Assembly: GCA_010645155.1 (NCBI GenBank) | Contig: CM021317.1 | Span: 13,632,168-13,696,167 of the forward strand | Length of the DNA stretch: 64,000 bases | Direction: 5' to 3' | DNA from: Tigriopus japonicus | Lineage: Eukaryota > Arthropoda > Copepoda > Harpacticoida > Harpacticidae | In this document: positions 1-13,000 of the stretch, one piece after another | How the letters are laid out: each line of letters opens with the position of its first letter | Numbering within the stretch: the first letter of the stretch is position 1 | Position numbers and translations under genes: made by a program | Notes under the pieces: model-generated | Told to the model about the DNA's origin: nothing | Seen by the model: only the letters and a program-made list of their open reading frames with translations | Database searches by the model: none

Positions 1-118
1 ACGCGCCCTCGCTCGATCCCACTCCACGTAATACCGTCCTCCTTGACCAACCATATCACATCTGCCGACTTCTAACCAAACCACTTTGTGATGTTGGAAG
101 GGATCGTAAACACAACTA

Positions 119-218
119 TGGTCGTTATCGTCCGCCGAATTAGCTATACACAACAAGCTGTGTCAGCTGACCCGAAGCTGGCATACACCACCAGGGAAGG
201 CAGTGCTGCCAAAATGGC
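119..218 (+). repeat. Left arm of a ~100-bp inverted repeat pair
   Basis: This segment reappears in reverse complement at 3025-3125 with only a few mismatches. The shared core includes TCGTTATCGTCCGCCGAATT and GGCAGTGCTGCCAAAATGGC. The arms enclose about 2.8 kb containing a MITE and a dead LINE fragment. They could be the ends of a larger element or two independent insertions of one short repeat. No target duplication was found. Bases 1-118 hold nothing recognisable except ACGTAATACCGTCCTCCTTG, which also occurs near 54.73 kb. Confidence 0.75.
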
Positions 219-277
219 ACTTTAATGGCCATATTTGGACTATTTTGACCTAATTTTACATATTTCTAGTTTTAGAT

Positions 278-615
278 AGTGATGGACCGAAAGGGCTCAT
301 AACCGAAATCGAAAGTTTCGGCCGAAAGAGGGCTTAACCGAAACCAAAACCGAAAGCAGCTGATTACAAAATTGTTCAAATGCAAAATCTATCTTAAAAA
401 TTAGAATGCTCATGTGTTCGATGTTGGGTAGTCGCAAATTTTGAAAAATCGGAAAACTTAAATTTCAGAGGTTTTTGGACGAGAAATTTTTCGATTTTGT
501 TGTCAAACTCCATCCTTTATAGTGCCAATCTGCTTTCGGTTTCGGTAGGCATAACCGAAACCGAAACCGAAATTTCGGCCATAATTTCGGCCGAAAGCGC
601 TTTCGGTCCATCACT
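278..615. mobile_element. MITE with 16-bp perfect inverted ends and 10-bp target duplication
   Basis: The element opens AGTGATGGACCGAAAG and closes with its exact reverse complement. It is flanked by the direct repeat AGTTTTAGAT at 268-277 and 616-625. The inside near both ends is rich in CCGAAA/TTTCGG motifs and has no coding capacity. A 9-10-bp duplication is typical of Mutator-like elements, so it is probably a non-autonomous MULE. A decayed relative lies at 10523 and a possible third member at 21922-22139. Confidence 0.85.
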
Positions 616-625
616 AGTTTTAGAT

Positions 626-1831
626 GAATAATATTACGAATGTGGTCCCACTCAATGAAAGAAATGATAGATATATGATGTCATTAAATGAAAACAGAGC
701 ACAAATTACTGGAAACTAGGAATACGTAGGAAACTAGGTGCATTACTTATAACCAGAATAATACGTGTACTTATTGGTGCTGCATCGTTATCAATGAAGC
801 ATTTGAATTCAGATCATGAACAATATTCATTTGTGAACTCTTCTTTTAATGCTGGTTTAAAATTGACTACACCTTTTTCAAATGACTTTGATTTTACTGG
901 AAAGTCGACAAAACAATGTTTTCTATTGACAATTTGTCTTATCTATTCCATATGATTAAATTATTTTTGAGCAATTTAATAAAACGCCACAAAAAAGCGA
1001 CAAAGCTCCTAAAAAGTGGCCTTTTAGGCAAAGTACTTTGCAAATAGTAATTTTTAATGGCATAAATCAGATACCACTAGACGCTGGCGTAGAGATCGAC
1101 TTCGTTAAAAACATATTAGACCATTTACATAAACACAGAGATGCTGAAATGATTTTGTCCTACAGTTCTTGATGGATGAAGGTTGGTCCAACGGAGATTC
1201 ATGGGCGACACAGCTAAGTCTAATATTTTTTTTACCAAAGTCGATCTCTACGGCTACAACTTGAAGACAAGAACAAGAACTTGATTCGGTGTTTTTTTCG
1301 ACTTGACTTCAACTGTTTAATCTTTTGAAGGTTTCCACCAAACTAAAGGGTCATCAATTTATCAAGGTATGTCTTCTCGAAAATGGATCATTTATCCTTT
1401 TCACCCTTAATAATTAAGCATTAACATATCTCGAAGAAGAAAGCTCCAAGAATGAAAATGTTCTGGAATCTTGTCTGGTAATTTTGTTTTGTGAATGTTA
1501 TGTTGAATGAATAAATAGTATATATTAATGTTTTTGTTTAATTACAAACCCTTGCAGCTATATCTAGTTGCGTTTCACTCGTGTTTCTTGAGGAATTAGT
1601 GAGCACCTCTTGTAATAATTAAAGAAATCATAAGGTTTTGATGACCATGGTGTTTTTAACTTTTTAGGTGATAGGGCTTGTTATTAGGTAAGCAAAAAGG
1701 GCAAATGATTCTTTGAAATAAACACAGAAAGTAAGTACTGTTACATACACACAATGAAAAGTGCAGGCAACAAACTAAACTGTCACGATGAGATAGACTT
1801 TATGGTTTCCATCTGCTCATGATGGAACCAT
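626..1831. other. Stretch without recognised genes
   Basis: AT-rich DNA with no open frame showing protein-like composition and no terminal-repeat structure that I could resolve. It ends where the LINE fragment becomes readable. Confidence 0.5.
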
Positions 1832-2960
1832 ATGATCCATGCTGATGACACAACCTCGCAACACTTTGGCAACGATCTAGTCACAATGGAAATCGAAGCT
1901 AGTCAAATGTTACAAGAATTATCGACATATTTTAAAGTGAATAGACTATCTTTAAACTTAAAGAAAACGAAATTGATTTTATTTAGTCCCCGAAAAAAAT
2001 TGAATGACTTTAATGTTACAATAAATGGTGAAGCCATTCAACAAGTAGGATGTACAAGAGATGAGAAAGTTGTAAGATTTTTAGGATTGACAATTGATGA
2101 AAATTAGAATTTCAAGGAACATGTGCACGTGTTAGGAAATACCGTTCGCAAACTGTTGTTCACACTTTTTCTTGCAAAGCAGGCTATTCCCCTCCAACTG
2201 AGATTATTGTTACATGATTCATTGATAAAGAGCCGATTGTTATACGGGTTGGAGTATTTTGGGAGCCGTTCTTCGATTGATAACCTAGTCGTTTTGCAAA
2301 AAAAGGCTGTGAGATGGATCCAAGGAGCCAAGGCAAGAGCTCACACTAATCCAATCTATAAAAATTTAAAGCTTTTAAAATTGCAGGATCTAGTCAAAGT
2401 GTGCAAATTAAAATTCATGTATGCCTCTTTGCAAAACAAACTACCCCAAGTTTTGGACCAATTTATTTGCAAAGAAAACAGGGGAGGCTTAATTATCTTC
2501 AACTTGTCACTTGTCAGACTCCATTGGTTCCAACACTTACCGAATTATGACTTTCCTAAGTCATGGAACGAATTTATCTCCAGTAAAAAAATGAAATTCG
2601 ATCTAAAGATTGAGTGCAAGCGATGGACCTTACAAATCACGGACCTAATCATTAGCACCTATTCGACCGATTGCAACTTAAAGAACTGTTTTGTTTGTAA
2701 AAGTAGGGCAGCCATTCCAAAGTAACCTACAAGAGAAGAGCTACTCTGACGAAGTGCGTGGCTTCCTGATCTAGAAACCCGAACCGGGCCGATACAAATG
2801 GTTAAAGACGCCATGTGGCTTGGGCATTGGTCTCACTCTGAAAACAAGCCTGATGGCTTATGAGAGAGACCAGGGGACAACCTCTACATACAATATACTG
2901 CTTTTTTTAAATCTATATTTCTATAAGAGAGGCCCCGAATAAAAATCATCATCATCATCT
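1832..2960 (+). pseudogene. 5'-truncated non-LTR retrotransposon, C-terminal part of reverse transcriptase
   Basis: The reading frame opens at the catalytic motif, seen as HADD instead of YADD, and continues with the LSLNLKKTKLILF and FLGLTID motifs that follow it in LINE reverse transcriptases. A TAG at about 2105-2107 breaks the frame, which then continues in the same frame to about 2725 through the thumb and C-terminal region (LLHDSLIKSRLLYGLEYFG, then LKLLKLQDLVKVCKLKFMY). The 3' end runs to a short (ATC)n tail near 2948-2960, a microsatellite-type LINE tail. Everything upstream of motif C is missing, as expected for 5' truncation on insertion. The type fits the CR1/L2/Jockey group; the exact clade is not resolved. 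It is not functional. Confidence 0.85.
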
Positions 2961-3024
2961 TGTTTACTCGTACGTAAAAATATGTATTAGTTGGGTCAAA
3001 GATGACAAAAACTGGTCAATGTAT

Positions 3025-3125
3025 TGCCATTTTGGCAGCACTGCCTTCCCTTGCGGTGGATGCCAGCTTCGGGTCAGCTGACGCAGCTTGTTGTATATAG
3101 CTAATTCGGCGGACGATAACGACCA
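3025..3125 (-). repeat. Right arm of the ~100-bp inverted repeat pair
   Basis: Reverse complement of 119-218, sharing TGCCATTTTGGCAGCACTGC, GGGTCAGCTGAC and GGCGGACGATAACGACCA. It begins about 65 bp after the LINE tail. Confidence 0.75.
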
Positions 3126-3834
3126 TAAAAATATAGTGGTAATAAAACTAGAAGATATGCTTACTGCCTTATGTGCTGTTTTGATGATGTTACAAACGCC
3201 AATAACTAGAGATCGGAAAAATGAGTTATGTTTTCTAATCAAAATATGTAGGCAGAGATTTTATTAAAGCAAAAAATGGGCAAAATTGTAGTGCAACCAA
3301 AAGTGTCAGACTTTTCCAAAACAAGCTCTACGCACAAACAGTTACTTAAAATAGAAACACCAATCTTTGCACTTCTCCATAAACTCTAAAGGAAGAGTAT
3401 TGCAAATTTTCCATTCATGTTACTTGTTGAAGTTGTGCTTTTTTAATCAAAATACCCCCAAAAATATGTCACTGCAGACCCATTACAGTGACCCAAACCA
3501 TATGGTTATGGTTGAATCATTTTGTTGTGAATATTTGTGGCAGAGTGGAGAGCCCATAATCCACATATGACCCCTGAGCCCAAAAAGTTTAAGGGAAGTT
3601 CAAAAATGCCGGTTAACAGACCCATCTAAAAGACAGTCTTGATGAAACCACAGTTTTGTGGGTATCAAATTGTGGGTCTTTGTTGCCACCAACCTAAAGT
3701 TTGTAGTGCTTTATATGAATCACATAAGTCCTCTTGACTGACATACGATTAAGTTCCATGCATCTATGTGCCATCAGCCTGTTGAAATCAAACCATGAAA
3801 TACTGTTCACAGCTTACAGATGATCATACCCAAT
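3126..3834. other. Stretch without recognised genes
   Basis: No coding region or recognisable repeat was seen. The short open frames have no protein-like features. Confidence 0.5.
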
Positions 3835-4099
3835 AAATAAGTGTATTCAGACAAATTCAACTACTGATTCTGGGACCAAAATAGCTAGAGATATGTCAGA
3901 GTGGAGACCAACCCTCCAAAAACTCAACTAAATGTCTCAAGCATAATTCACATTCTTTGTTTTGACAATCAATTGATACAAAAACTTTTCTCTCACTTAC
4001 CAACTTAAACCATGGAACACCCAAGCCTAGTTCTGATCCATCCCTAGCCAGTTTGGACCCCAATTTCCCAGCTGAATTTGTCAAAGTACACTCATCCAT
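3835..4099. mobile_element. MITE of the GAGTGTA...CAAATTCA family, copy 1
   Basis: The ends are imperfect inverted repeats: AAGTGTATTCAGACAAATTCA on the left and, on the reverse strand of the right end, GAGTGTACTTTGACAAATTC. The same ~270-bp sequence, including GGCTAGGGAT and GATCCATCCCTAGCCAGTTTG near the ends, recurs at 31478-31745 and 50715-50983. No target duplication is clear and there is no coding capacity. Confidence 0.65.
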
Positions 4100-4710
4100 T
4101 ATCGTTTAGGTGTTTAGTTTGTCAAAAACCATTGTTCAAAGCCAAGTATATTTTTGAATATCCATCATCTTTACAAAACATACATGATTCATTCAAGTTC
4201 ATAACTCTAGATCAAACCCTCCATGGTCATGGATCTACATCAATCATGGATCAAATATCCATGCCAAAAGTATTTATTTCACATAATTATGAGTTAACTC
4301 AAAAAAGCCAAAACATGCCTGTTAGGACATTTCCTCCACAAGGAATGGGATTATCATCATATAAACGATATGATAATTTGATAAAATTAATGTTTTAAAT
4401 TAATTAACTACGATAAACAATCGTGGACAACTAAAAACTTCCGAAAATGATTATACCTACTCTTCCGTGTCCTAACATCATTTCGCAAATTTGACCTAAC
4501 TCCCACTAAACTTTGGCAATCCTGGAGTTGTTTCAGCTTCCGTCGTCGGCTTGTTTCTACACGTCAGCCTTCTTTTCTCTCTCTCTCTCTTTGCTCTGGA
4601 TTGTTGAAAAATATTGAAAATAGTGTTCCTAACATTCCTTATTAACCGCACACCCAAACCGCTCCTGCGTCTGATAGATTATACACAAGACTCATAGCAT
4701 CCTTCTCGTC
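4100..4710. other. Upstream region of SEC11
   Basis: No gene is visible. It includes a CT-rich run at about 4574-4592 and presumably the promoter and 5' UTR of the gene starting at 4711. No convincing TATA box is seen, as is common for housekeeping genes. Confidence 0.4.
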
Positions 4711-6157
4711 ATGATGAATTCCATGTTTGATGACTTAAAACGCATGGACAAGCGACAAGTCTTGTACCAGGTTTTGTCGTTTGGCATGATCGTGTCTTCT
4801 GCTTTGATGATTTGGAAGGGGTTGATGGTGGCCACGGGCAGTGAGAGTCCCATTGTGGTGGTCTTATCCGGGAGTATGGAACCCGCATTTCACAGAGGCG
4901 ATCTCCTCTTTCTCACCAATTATGAACAAGAAGACATTCGTGTGGGAGAAATTGTAGTCTTCAAGGTAGGAAAAGCTTCGTTGAGTGTTATGTCTGTATA
5001 TACTTGATAAAATATTGAATGGTATTTGAAAGGGAGTTGTTTATATTTTGACTAATAAAAACGAGAATGAACAAGGTGAGGGCTTGACGAAAAAAACCTG
5101 TAATAAAAGAGATTTTTTGTTTTGGTTGTATGCCGTTTTACGTGAAAAAATGTTTTTATTTGCCAAAAATATGCAACTTGTGACAATAGAATATTAAAAA
5201 ACGGGGTATTTGTTTTAGAATTCGTCATGATTCGTTCACGCTTTACAAAGGACTATTTTTGACTGCATTTTTTCATTCTTACATTGGAATGACCAAGATT
5301 TAATCACATTTGACTTTATTTCACTTTCATAAAATTTTGTGGTGGACTGAAAAATCTTTGGAGAACTCTTTTTTTCTCTTTCGTTCGTTCTTTTACCTAA
5401 ACCAAAACAAGCACAACAAAGAACTAATGACCTTTTCATGAAAACTGAACATTATTTGCACAAATTAGATTATGTACGTGCCATTGACCCAAGATTCTAC
5501 ATTCTTGACTACATGTAATGTTTAAATCGTTTCCGGGCGTAATTTTGGTTTGTTTAAGACGCCTTCGGTTTACATTAAAAAAATTACCAATGAAAACGTA
5601 TCAAATCGGCAATAACCAATTATTTTTCTGGATGTTAATGCAATGATTCTGATGTTGACTTTATCTTGATTGAGCCTTCTTTCAAATGTGTTTCAGCAAG
5701 CTCTTGACTTTAATAAGCCATTTTCCGCCGAATTCAAGCTCTGATCTTCAGTAAAGACGCTTTCGGTCTGCAGTAAAAATAATACCAATGATAACTTATC
5801 CAATCGGCCAATAATCAATACTGTCTCTACCTTAAAAAAAATTGATTCCAAAACTGATCTGAATTTTTTTTTCAGGTGGAAGGTCGCGATATTCCGATCG
5901 TGCATCGCGTGCTCAAGGTCCACGAACAAGAGGACGGCAGTATTAAGTTCCTGACGAAAGGTGACAACAATTCGGTGGATGACCGAGGTCTGTACGCTCC
6001 GGGACAGAATTGGTTGGCCAAAAAGGACGTCGTGGGACGAGCTCGGGGATTCCTACCTTACGTGGGCATTGTCACAATCCTTATGAACGAATATCCCAAG
6101 TTTAAATATTGTGTTCTCGCCTGTTTGGGCGTGTATGTCTTGATTCATCGCGAGTAA
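4711..6157 (+). CDS. SEC11: Signal peptidase complex catalytic subunit SEC11
   Basis: The catalytic serine protease of the ER signal peptidase complex, which cuts signal peptides from secretory proteins in the ER lumen. It has two exons: 4711-4965 and 5876-6157, joined in phase 0 across a 910-bp GT-AG intron. The product is 178 residues, matching the ~179 of animal SEC11A/C. A cytosolic N-terminus ([18 protein letters not shown]) leads into one membrane helix at about 24-42. The catalytic Ser55 lies in LSGSMEP, His95 in PIVHRVL and the catalytic Asp121 in the [11 protein letters not shown] block. The C-terminal [21 protein letters not shown] is the conserved ending. Two adjacent ATGs open the frame; the first is taken here, and either gives a normal N-terminus. 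The gene lies head-to-tail with SKIC3, 869 bp apart. The intron is AT-rich with no obvious element. No damage is seen and the gene should be functional. Confidence 0.96.
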
Positions 6158-6198
6158 CCGTGTTCGTTGTTAAATAGAAGGAATTCAACTTCACCTCT

Positions 6199-6204
6199 AA
6201 TAAA
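6199..6204 (+). terminator. Poly(A) signal of SEC11
   Basis: AATAAA lies 42 bp after the stop codon and suits a short 3' UTR. Confidence 0.7.
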
Positions 6205-7026
6205 GGTGTTTTTCTTATTTCTTCTGATATCGTACGGTAGAAAAACTGAGTTCCCTTGATAAAAGAATATGCACTTAAGCATCTGCTGACGGGCAGTATT
6301 CTTTTATCTAACTTTTCCGGGATTAGTTTAGCCGCATCTTGGCCATCTTCAATCTTCAACATTAAAACAGTTTGAATTTTACTATTCCTGATTTTGAGAG
6401 ATTTCTTGGTTTTGGGAGTCTTCCGGAGATGCTTTAATAACATTTTTAGTAAGTGAACAATAATTCCTGGAATTTGTGGCTTTATGCACACCTACCGTAG
6501 ATCCTCCTCCTCTTGATTATATTGGTATGTCAAAATCTGCTCTCAAAGGGATGAAAAGCTTTATTGGCATGCCATTACACAATTCAGCAAGCATTCTCTA
6601 GAAGAATCACGTAATTTTGCAATAACTCGTCATGAAAATACGATCTAATTACCTCTTAGGAGGGTTTCATCAAACGCCAATTCTGGATTCAGTCAAAGTT
6701 GGACATCGATGTTAGAATGAATTGCAGTTAAAAGAAAACTTTCGTCATTAACCGAAAGAAACAGTTAGTTCATGGCATCCCTTACTACACGAATGACTCG
6801 GGAAATAATAGAAAGGTTCGTGCTGACTCCATTTTCTTAAATTAAGCTTTGACTTTAAGTAAGAAGGGCCATTTCATTTTAAGGCAAATTTGAATTTGCC
6901 GCGCTTTTCAGAGAAACGTGTTTACTTTCACTGGTGGAAACAACATTTCTAACAGAAACATAAATACTGGGTTTTTAAGTGTAGTTCCAGCAAATTCGGA
7001 ATGTGCTTAGTTTTCTCCTGACGACA
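6205..7026. other. Intergenic region between SEC11 and SKIC3
   Basis: No gene or element is recognised. It must hold the SKIC3 promoter. A - strand open frame across 6102-6491 overlaps the SEC11 3' end and has no protein-like features. Confidence 0.5.
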
Positions 7027-10000
7027 ATGTCTGCAGCAAAGAACGCATTAAAAGAGGCCAAAGACCTCATTGGCCAAAAAGACTACAAAGCGGCTCTCAA
7101 ATGTTGCAAAAGAGCATTGAATGTGGACAAGGACAACTATTTCGCATGGGTCTTTGTCGGTCTTTGCCAATCTGAATTGAACGAGAAAGACCTGGCCAAA
7201 AAGGTCATCATCTAGTCAATTTATCTATACTTACTAAAAATAACCTTTATCTCCCTCTTTTATAGGCATACGAAAAGGCTATTGCCAAGGATGCCAAACA
7301 AGTAACAGCTTGGCAAGGTTTGGTCACTTTCTATGAAAAAGTTCCCGAGGAGTTCCTCAAGGACAAAATTTTGGCCTTGGATACTTTGTCCCATCTCTAT
7401 TTAGAAGCGGGCGAGCATGTCAAATACTATGATACTTCCACCAAACACTGGCAAGCATGTTTGGCCAATGAGGACTTGGATTCTGCGGTTAAAGTGCTTC
7501 AAGAACAGATTCAAAATCTTGAAAAGACCCAATCCAACAAGGTCAAAGAGGCCAAAAATAATCTCATCAAGCTTTTGAATCAACAACCTGATTTGAGTGA
7601 AGAGCACACGAAAATTTTGGCGGATCGCTTAAATGAAACATTGACGGAATCTGATACCATTCAAAACATGGAGTCCATGAAGAGCTACATTAAACTCCTG
7701 TACAAGATCAGAGATATGGAGAAGCTATTAGAAATTGCATTGAGGATGCAAAGTATCTTTCCTAGGTACAATTACCCTTATGAATGGATTTGCAAGGTGT
7801 ACCTTGAGTGGGTCACTGGAACTCTTGACTTTTCCAGCACAGAACTTGATCAAGTACAGGTTTACATTGACAAGCTTTTGGAGCTAAATGAGTCTTCTTC
7901 ATTGGGGATTTTGAGTTTGGGAGCTTTAAAATGGCATGAGAAGAATTACCAAGTGTGTCTTGACATCCTTACGCCGGTCTTATCAGATAATTCTAACCCC
8001 AATTTCTATGGCTCTTACATTCTCTGTGATGCCCTGATCAAAATGAAGTCATTTTCCAGTGCACAACGACAAGTTGAGATCACCCTGAATAACTTATCCA
8101 AGGTCAAAGAAGAGCCCACCAGAGTAAAAATGGAGCTCAGAATAAGAAAAATTCAGATTCAAGCCTTATACCACCAATCCGCCCAAGATAAGATGATCCA
8201 AGCCAAAGAGATTATCGATGCCATGACTAATTTGGATTCTGAGCTTCTAGTTCAACGCCTGAAAATTGGAGCCTTTTTGGGCGAGGATATATCAACACAA
8301 CTTGAAGATTCCAACTTAAATCTGCCTTCCCAGGATAGATTACTCCTTCAAGCAATGGCCAGTAAATCACTTGGGCAATGGGAAAAGGCTCAAGAGATGT
8401 TGAAGAGGTTGCCCAATTTGGAGGACGATTCCGAGGCTTTGCTGCTTTTGGGCCAAATCGAATATGAAAACGGTCAGGGTGGCCAAAGTTTGCCGCGCTT
8501 TTTGAAGGCGGCAAAATTGAATCCTAGCAATCCAGTTCCTTTTCTGTACCTTGGACACCATTATCGCAAGCAGGGTGATCTGGATAAAGCACGGAAATGT
8601 TACCAAAAGAGTTTTCAACTGAACACTTATTCTGAAGAAGCTGGTGCAGCATTAAGTGACATATACCGAGAACAAGTAAGTAAATTATTTTCAATTCAGT
8701 TCTATCTGGCACTTACTACAGGGTTTTCGTTTTGCTTTTTATTTTTGAAATAGCACATGTTTTAACGGATCTAACTAACGCTCATCAATTTTTACTGAAT
8801 GGCTTCCTTGCTATTTTTAAATAACATAGAAATCTTACATGGAGAAGTAAAAGCGAAAAGTGTTACGCTTTAAAAACCCATTTTTAGGAACAGTTACCTA
8901 CCGGGACGTTTTTTAACGTATTTCGCAACAATGAATTAGTTTTCCAAATTTCACCTAATTCAAGACCAAGCGCCGATTGTGTTAAAATCAAAGAACTTGT
9001 TGGGTACGCTTTCTTTTCTGACAAAAACTTTGCCTCTAAAACTACAAAATTTGGTATAATCTTATCATTGGCCATGGAGACCAATTTTTTTAGCTAAATT
9101 CATTGTTAGGGACAGGAAATTTAGACAGAATTCGTTTTTATTTGCGTACTTCATCTCTGAAATTTTATATACTTTTTGTTACTTTGTGTTTTTTGTCGGG
9201 CTTTTTCATGTAGTTTCTTTTTATTATTTATTTCTTAATTTTTGTCTTTTTGATCTGATCTTTTTGGTTTTGTTCAAGTTCTAAAATTGTTTGTCAAACA
9301 GTCGTTATTGAAGGTTAGACAAACGCTCTGTGGCAAATTATTCTCATTTTAAGCCATCTAATTTTGCCAATTTCTTGGCCAAGTCCGATTGATTATCAGA
9401 AGTGTTCAGGACAAAAAGTAATTGAAGGTAATTCCAAAAGAATCTAGCCTAAGCGAGAAAGAGACATATTTTTTTTTTAAATTTGCTAAAAATGGATCTT
9501 AAACCCACAACTGAAGATGCTACTTAAGACTTTTTTCTTAATGCTTCCATTTAAAACATAATGAGAAGCAAATGGGAACACTTTGAGGAAAAACTGAGAC
9601 TATGAAAAGTTTATTTAGTAACAAACCATAACTGTACATAAAGCAATGTATGTGAAATGTATGTACATTAACTTGAAGTAAAATAAAAGTGAAAAACGGG
9701 TTGTGAAAAATTAACAATAATAACGTAAATCGAAACCAACCAAAAAGGGAAATAATTATCGACGATCCCCCATATTGTTTTTGCGACCTTTGTCCACCAA
9801 TCGGTTTTTGTCTTAAAAAAAGAAAGCAGAATGTCTGTTAACTGCAATTTTCCCGTTGAAGATACGTATTCCGTTGACTTTCAGAATATAGATTTTCATG
9901 GAACCTCAATTGAACGGGACGTAAATCTGTCATTTCATCCATTTGGAGAGAAAAAAAATCTCCCACAATCCACTACTGTTCATCTGATTTTTTGATGAAA

Positions 10001-13000
10001 GAAAGTAAATACTAATATTTTATCTATGGCACACATCTTAGCATGATGGATGTTCCTTTTTGTCGTACGCCATGTATTTTAGCTGCACTACATCCTCTTT
10101 CAAACAAAAAATTTCAGTGGCAGCATTGAAGCTCGCTTTTTACTCAGTCTGTTTAATGGCCTTCCAACGCCATTTCTTGAACGCACGATGCACTCGATCC
10201 TCACGGTTGTGCAATCATGCCCCTTGAGGGCAAAAACCACTCGCTTAATCTGACGAAACGACCCATGGGCCAACTTAGATTAACACAAGGCGTTAGAACC
10301 TGTTTGAGATTTAACATGATTGGCCCATCTGCCATCTGCCACACTCTAAATACATTATTTTTATTATTATTGACAAATGCGAAACAGGTAGACAAATTTT
10401 AAGGGTCCTCAGGTCCTGATTATTCTTCCTCATTTTTATTTCAATAGGCTGGCCACTCATGAAAGTTTTGGAACTTGACCTTATCTCAGTTATATGTTTT
10501 CGTGATTGGGTATTTTGAATTTAGTGATGGACCAAAACGGCTCTTACCCGGAACCAAAGATCCGGCTCGGGCTCAACCAAAACCAAAACAGAAAACTCAA
10601 AATGATTTACATGCATGATTCGTTATAGAACGTTGCATTGCTCACATGTTCACATTTGGATTATCACATAAACTTCAGAGGTTTTTGTCTAAGAAATCTT
10701 CATTTTGATGCCAAAATCCTTTCTTTTTAGTGGTTGTCTGTATTCACTGGACACATTATGCTTTTGCTGATACCTAACAAAAGAGAAATTTTAGCCAAAA
10801 GTCTTTTAAATCCATGATAATTTCTGTTCCAACCCTTTGGGAACCATGATAGTTGTGAATATTCCCTTTTTTAGCAACCACAAATATGTCGTGCAATTTT
10901 TCAACTCACTTTGCAATATGCTCAATAGAGTTTTCCGCCAAAGTTCGCTTTGTTCGAAAATGGTTGTTTGACCCTAAACAGGGCCTTGTTTCGCCGTGTT
11001 CAATGATACTCTTTAGTCCTCAGAAGTTGAAATTGCTTCATAAAAGTTGCCTCCGGAACTGTTTAGCCTGAAAAAGGTATCCTTGATGCCCTACTGCGAA
11101 ACCAATGAATGATGTGCCTGGAAAACCGCAAGTTCAGAAGCAAACAGCCCTAATCTGCCTCAGAAAAGTAGCCCTTTAGCTTTCATCTCACTTGGCTGGG
11201 AACCTTAAAAAAGAGACTTACTCACGTGGAAAGTGAGTGGATGCACTTTAATTCGTAGAAAATGCATCCTTGCCCCAAAGTTAGAACCTGGAACAACAGC
11301 TTGACTTGTAATCGAAATCCTCCCAAGCTTGAACCTGGCTATTTGAGCTCTTTCATCTGACATTTTTCCTAGAAAATCACCATAAATTCCCAACTCGACC
11401 GAAAAACTTTCTTTCGAGGTTTTATTAGGTTATTTCGCAACAGTTCAAACCTGTATTTTGTAGCAGTAGTTACTTGGAATACTTTTTTCGATCAAAAACT
11501 TTTGTCATGTCAAAATTTCTTTGAATTGGATAATCAATAGAGTTCGAAGAATTCGTTGATTTTTTTAGTTTTAATTTCATTCCATTTTGAACGCGATCCT
11601 TCAACAAATTGTAAATTTCCGTTGAATGCCAACTACGTACGAGTACTCCAAATAGTTAGGAAACACTTTTCCCAAAATACAAACTTTAAGTGCATTTGAA
11701 GTGATGTTATACAATATTTTGAGCTATTTTGACACATAGAAAACAGCTTTGCTTAATCTTTGGAAATTTGGATTTTGATATAACTTCAGCACTTTTTGAC
11801 ATTTTGGGCCAAAAATGGATCATTCAAATACACAAATTAATCTAATTGATTTTTTATTTAATTTCAATTCCACCGTTTACCAAATATACTTTGAATATGA
11901 ATTGAAGAGTTTTTCGAATAATGGTATTTAAAAAAGGTTTTTCAAATGTATAACTTTTTTCTTGGACCTAGACTTGTGTGCTACAATAAAACAAGTTGTT
12001 CCCTATCAGTTTGTTGGTTTTAAAAAATGCCAAAAAGTGTTTGCGTATTTCAATCGGAACATTGTGCGCAAGGTTCATTTAAAAGAAAAACATTTCCACA
12101 CAATTAATTAACTGAGTTATTATTACAAGTTTCTCGAATTAGGAGCTTTTGTATAAATAAACGAAAGAACGTTTTAGCTCGACAATGATGGATCAAAACT
12201 TGGACCAACAAGGTTTTATTGAAGTTAAACGATCTTTCTTCTCCATTTCTTTGCCTCTAGGGATTAGATGAAAGCAACCTGAAATTCCTTACCTCGGTCA
12301 CCAAAGGCTCAACTCCCAGTAGTAATCGCTGGGCCTTTTTGAGGCTTGGAATTCTTTTCTTATCCCTGGATGATCCCACCAATGCCATTTTAAACCTCCA
12401 ATCGACCATTCGCCACGATACAACCAATGCCAATGCTTGGGAAGGTCTGGCGGATGCCTACAAAGCTCGAGGATCCTACACAGCAGCCCTGAAATCATAC
12501 GACAAGGTGCTGAAACTAATCCCTTCATCCGTTTATGCCCGTTGGCAGATTGGCACCATCAAACATGCTTTGGGAGAACATGAGGCTGCCATTGAGTCAT
12601 TTCGGACGATTTTGGCCACCCATCCAGACTATGTACCGGCCCTAAAAGGTTTGGGCGACGCGCTAATCGCCCAAGCTAAGGATTGTTTACTCCAAGGAGT
12701 TAACCAGTCGGTGGTGACTCATTGCCAGGAGTCTCTGGTTCACATCACAAAGGCTGCTGAGCACCGCCCTGATATATCTTGTTTATGGAAGCTCTTGGGA
12801 GAGGCTTGCACCTTGATTCGTACCCTGCCTCAGGACATTGTCAAAATTTCTATTCCGTCCAATTTAGCCGGGTCTGGCCCTTGTGAATTGGATAAGTCTG
12901 GCGTTCTCGCTCTTGGCGCCAAATGTTTTCTCAGGGCTCTGCAGATCAATGGCGAGGATCCGAGTGTTTGGCATGACTTGGCCGTCAATTATGATGCTCA

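Noticed and set aside
6102..6491. 129-residue - strand frame after SEC11
   Set aside because: It overlaps the SEC11 coding end and poly(A) signal in antisense and has biased, unprotein-like composition.
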